Translations under genes and position numbers: made by a program
NCBI GenBank assembly: GCA_004357015.1
Contig: SMXE01000026.1
Span: 1 to 5,293, forward strand
Origin: Caldithrix sp.
GTDB lineage: Bacteria; Zhuqueibacterota; Zhuqueibacteria; Oceanimicrobiales; Oceanimicrobiaceae
DNA: 5,293 nucleotides
Reading direction: 5' to 3'
Notes under the pieces: generated by a model
Database searches by the model: none
The model's input: only the letters and a program-made list of their open reading frames with translations
What the model was told of the DNA's origin: nothing
Part shown: positions 4,913-5,293 of the stretch, in pieces
Layout of the letters: every line of letters begins with the position of its first letter
How positions within the stretch are numbered: the first letter of the stretch is position 1

Positions 4913-5293
4913 TTACCGCAGCGTGTAGCTAATTCTTGCCATTGCCATGCGTCCGATTTCCGGCGCGCCGATGAACTCTCTGTGCTCGTTGTCGAACAGG
5001 TTTGTCACCGCGATGTCAAACCGCATGCCGGCTGCGTAGCGGCCGAGATCGTATCCGGCGCCAATATCGAACAGGAAGTAGTTGTCAACATCTCCCACGT
5101 ACGGGCCGGACAGGACCGGGAAGCCCTGTGTGTAGCGGGCCGCCGCATTGAGAGAAATGCCGAACGGAACGCTGTAATTAAAGCCAACCTTCGACTTGAA
5201 CGTGGGTGCGTTGAGGGCTAGAGCAAGACTCGTGTTGGACTCATCCAGCTCTTTGTTGTCGAAGAAATCATCGTTCACCCAGGACAGGTTGCC
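4913..5293 (-). CDS. TonB-dependent outer-membrane receptor, C-terminal fragment
   Basis: The last 126 residues of a protein continue beyond the right edge; the frame is open to base 5293 with no start required. It shows alternating strands of an outer-membrane beta-barrel with many aromatic and glycine residues: SWVNDDFFDN near the edge, then LNAPTFKSKVGFNY, a putative R-Y-T-Q-GF-P turn, FLFDIGAGYDLG, and the family-typical ending D-I-A-V-T-NLFDNEHREFIGAPEIGR with a final strand MARISYTLR. The VTNLFD-x-E-H/Y and APEIGR elements are the usual C-terminal marks of TonB-dependent receptors that import iron chelates, vitamins or glycans; the substrate cannot be told from this part. The last residue is Arg rather than the usual aromatic, although Y123 (numbered within the visible fragment) sits three residues before it. 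It is convergent with the ATPase operon and has its own terminator at 4855-4893. Confidence 0.85.
   Translation of the reverse strand, partial: GNLSWVNDDFFDNKELDESNTSLALALNAPTFKSKVGFNYSVPFGISLNAAARYTQGFPVLSGPYVGDVDNYFLFDIGAGYDLGRYAAGMRFDIAVTNLFDNEHREFIGAPEIGRMAMARISYTLR

Noticed and set aside
4835..5221. Plus-strand 128-aa frame
   Set aside because: It runs across the terminator and antisense to the TonB-dependent receptor end; Arg/Val-rich shadow translation.

Overview
The window suggests a Gram-negative bacterium. The right edge encodes the C-terminal end of a TonB-dependent outer-membrane receptor barrel, and the general style (standalone tandem-ACT protein, Dabb protein, heptad intergenic repeats) fits environmental lineages of the FCB/KSB1/Calditrichota kind. 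That placement is an impression from sequence style and was not tested. No phage, insertion sequence, CRISPR array, rRNA or tRNA is visible.

Layout. Bases 1-144 are AT-rich and non-coding, with a short inverted repeat and a weak terminator-like hairpin. On the minus strand, a 128-aa tandem ACT-domain protein (336-722) is followed by a 49-aa small ORF (145-294) that is too short for most gene callers. Bases 723-1080 are a divergent intergenic region. It holds a good sigma-70-like promoter for the ACT gene, a weaker candidate for the rightward genes, an 11-bp inverted repeat that spans the -35 elements of both, and a run of degenerate 7-nt repeats.

The core is a compact rightward operon (1081-4599): a Dabb-family protein, an SbcD/Mre11/YhaO-like metallophosphoesterase with a TTG start 10 nt downstream, and a 713-aa Rad50/SbcC/YhaN-like ABC-type ATPase that overlaps the nuclease gene by ATGA. 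The last two very probably form a nuclease-ATPase complex acting on DNA. The ATPase has no CxxC zinc hook. In the middle of its coiled coil lies a hydrophobic hairpin (residues about 301-341) predicted to anchor it in the inner membrane, so this would be a membrane-tethered, short-armed Mre11-Rad50-type machine. It also has a DD Walker B ending and lacks a histidine at the H-loop.

Bases 4600-4912 are non-coding and contain short CAAAG repeats. They end in a strong rho-independent terminator (4855-4893) serving the leftward TonB-dependent receptor gene (4913-5293, 5' end outside the window).

The most unusual feature is the membrane-hairpin Rad50-like protein and its nuclease partner, co-transcribed with a Dabb protein. 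Related YhaN/YhaO-type pairs exist, so the family is probably not wholly new, but its role is poorly defined.
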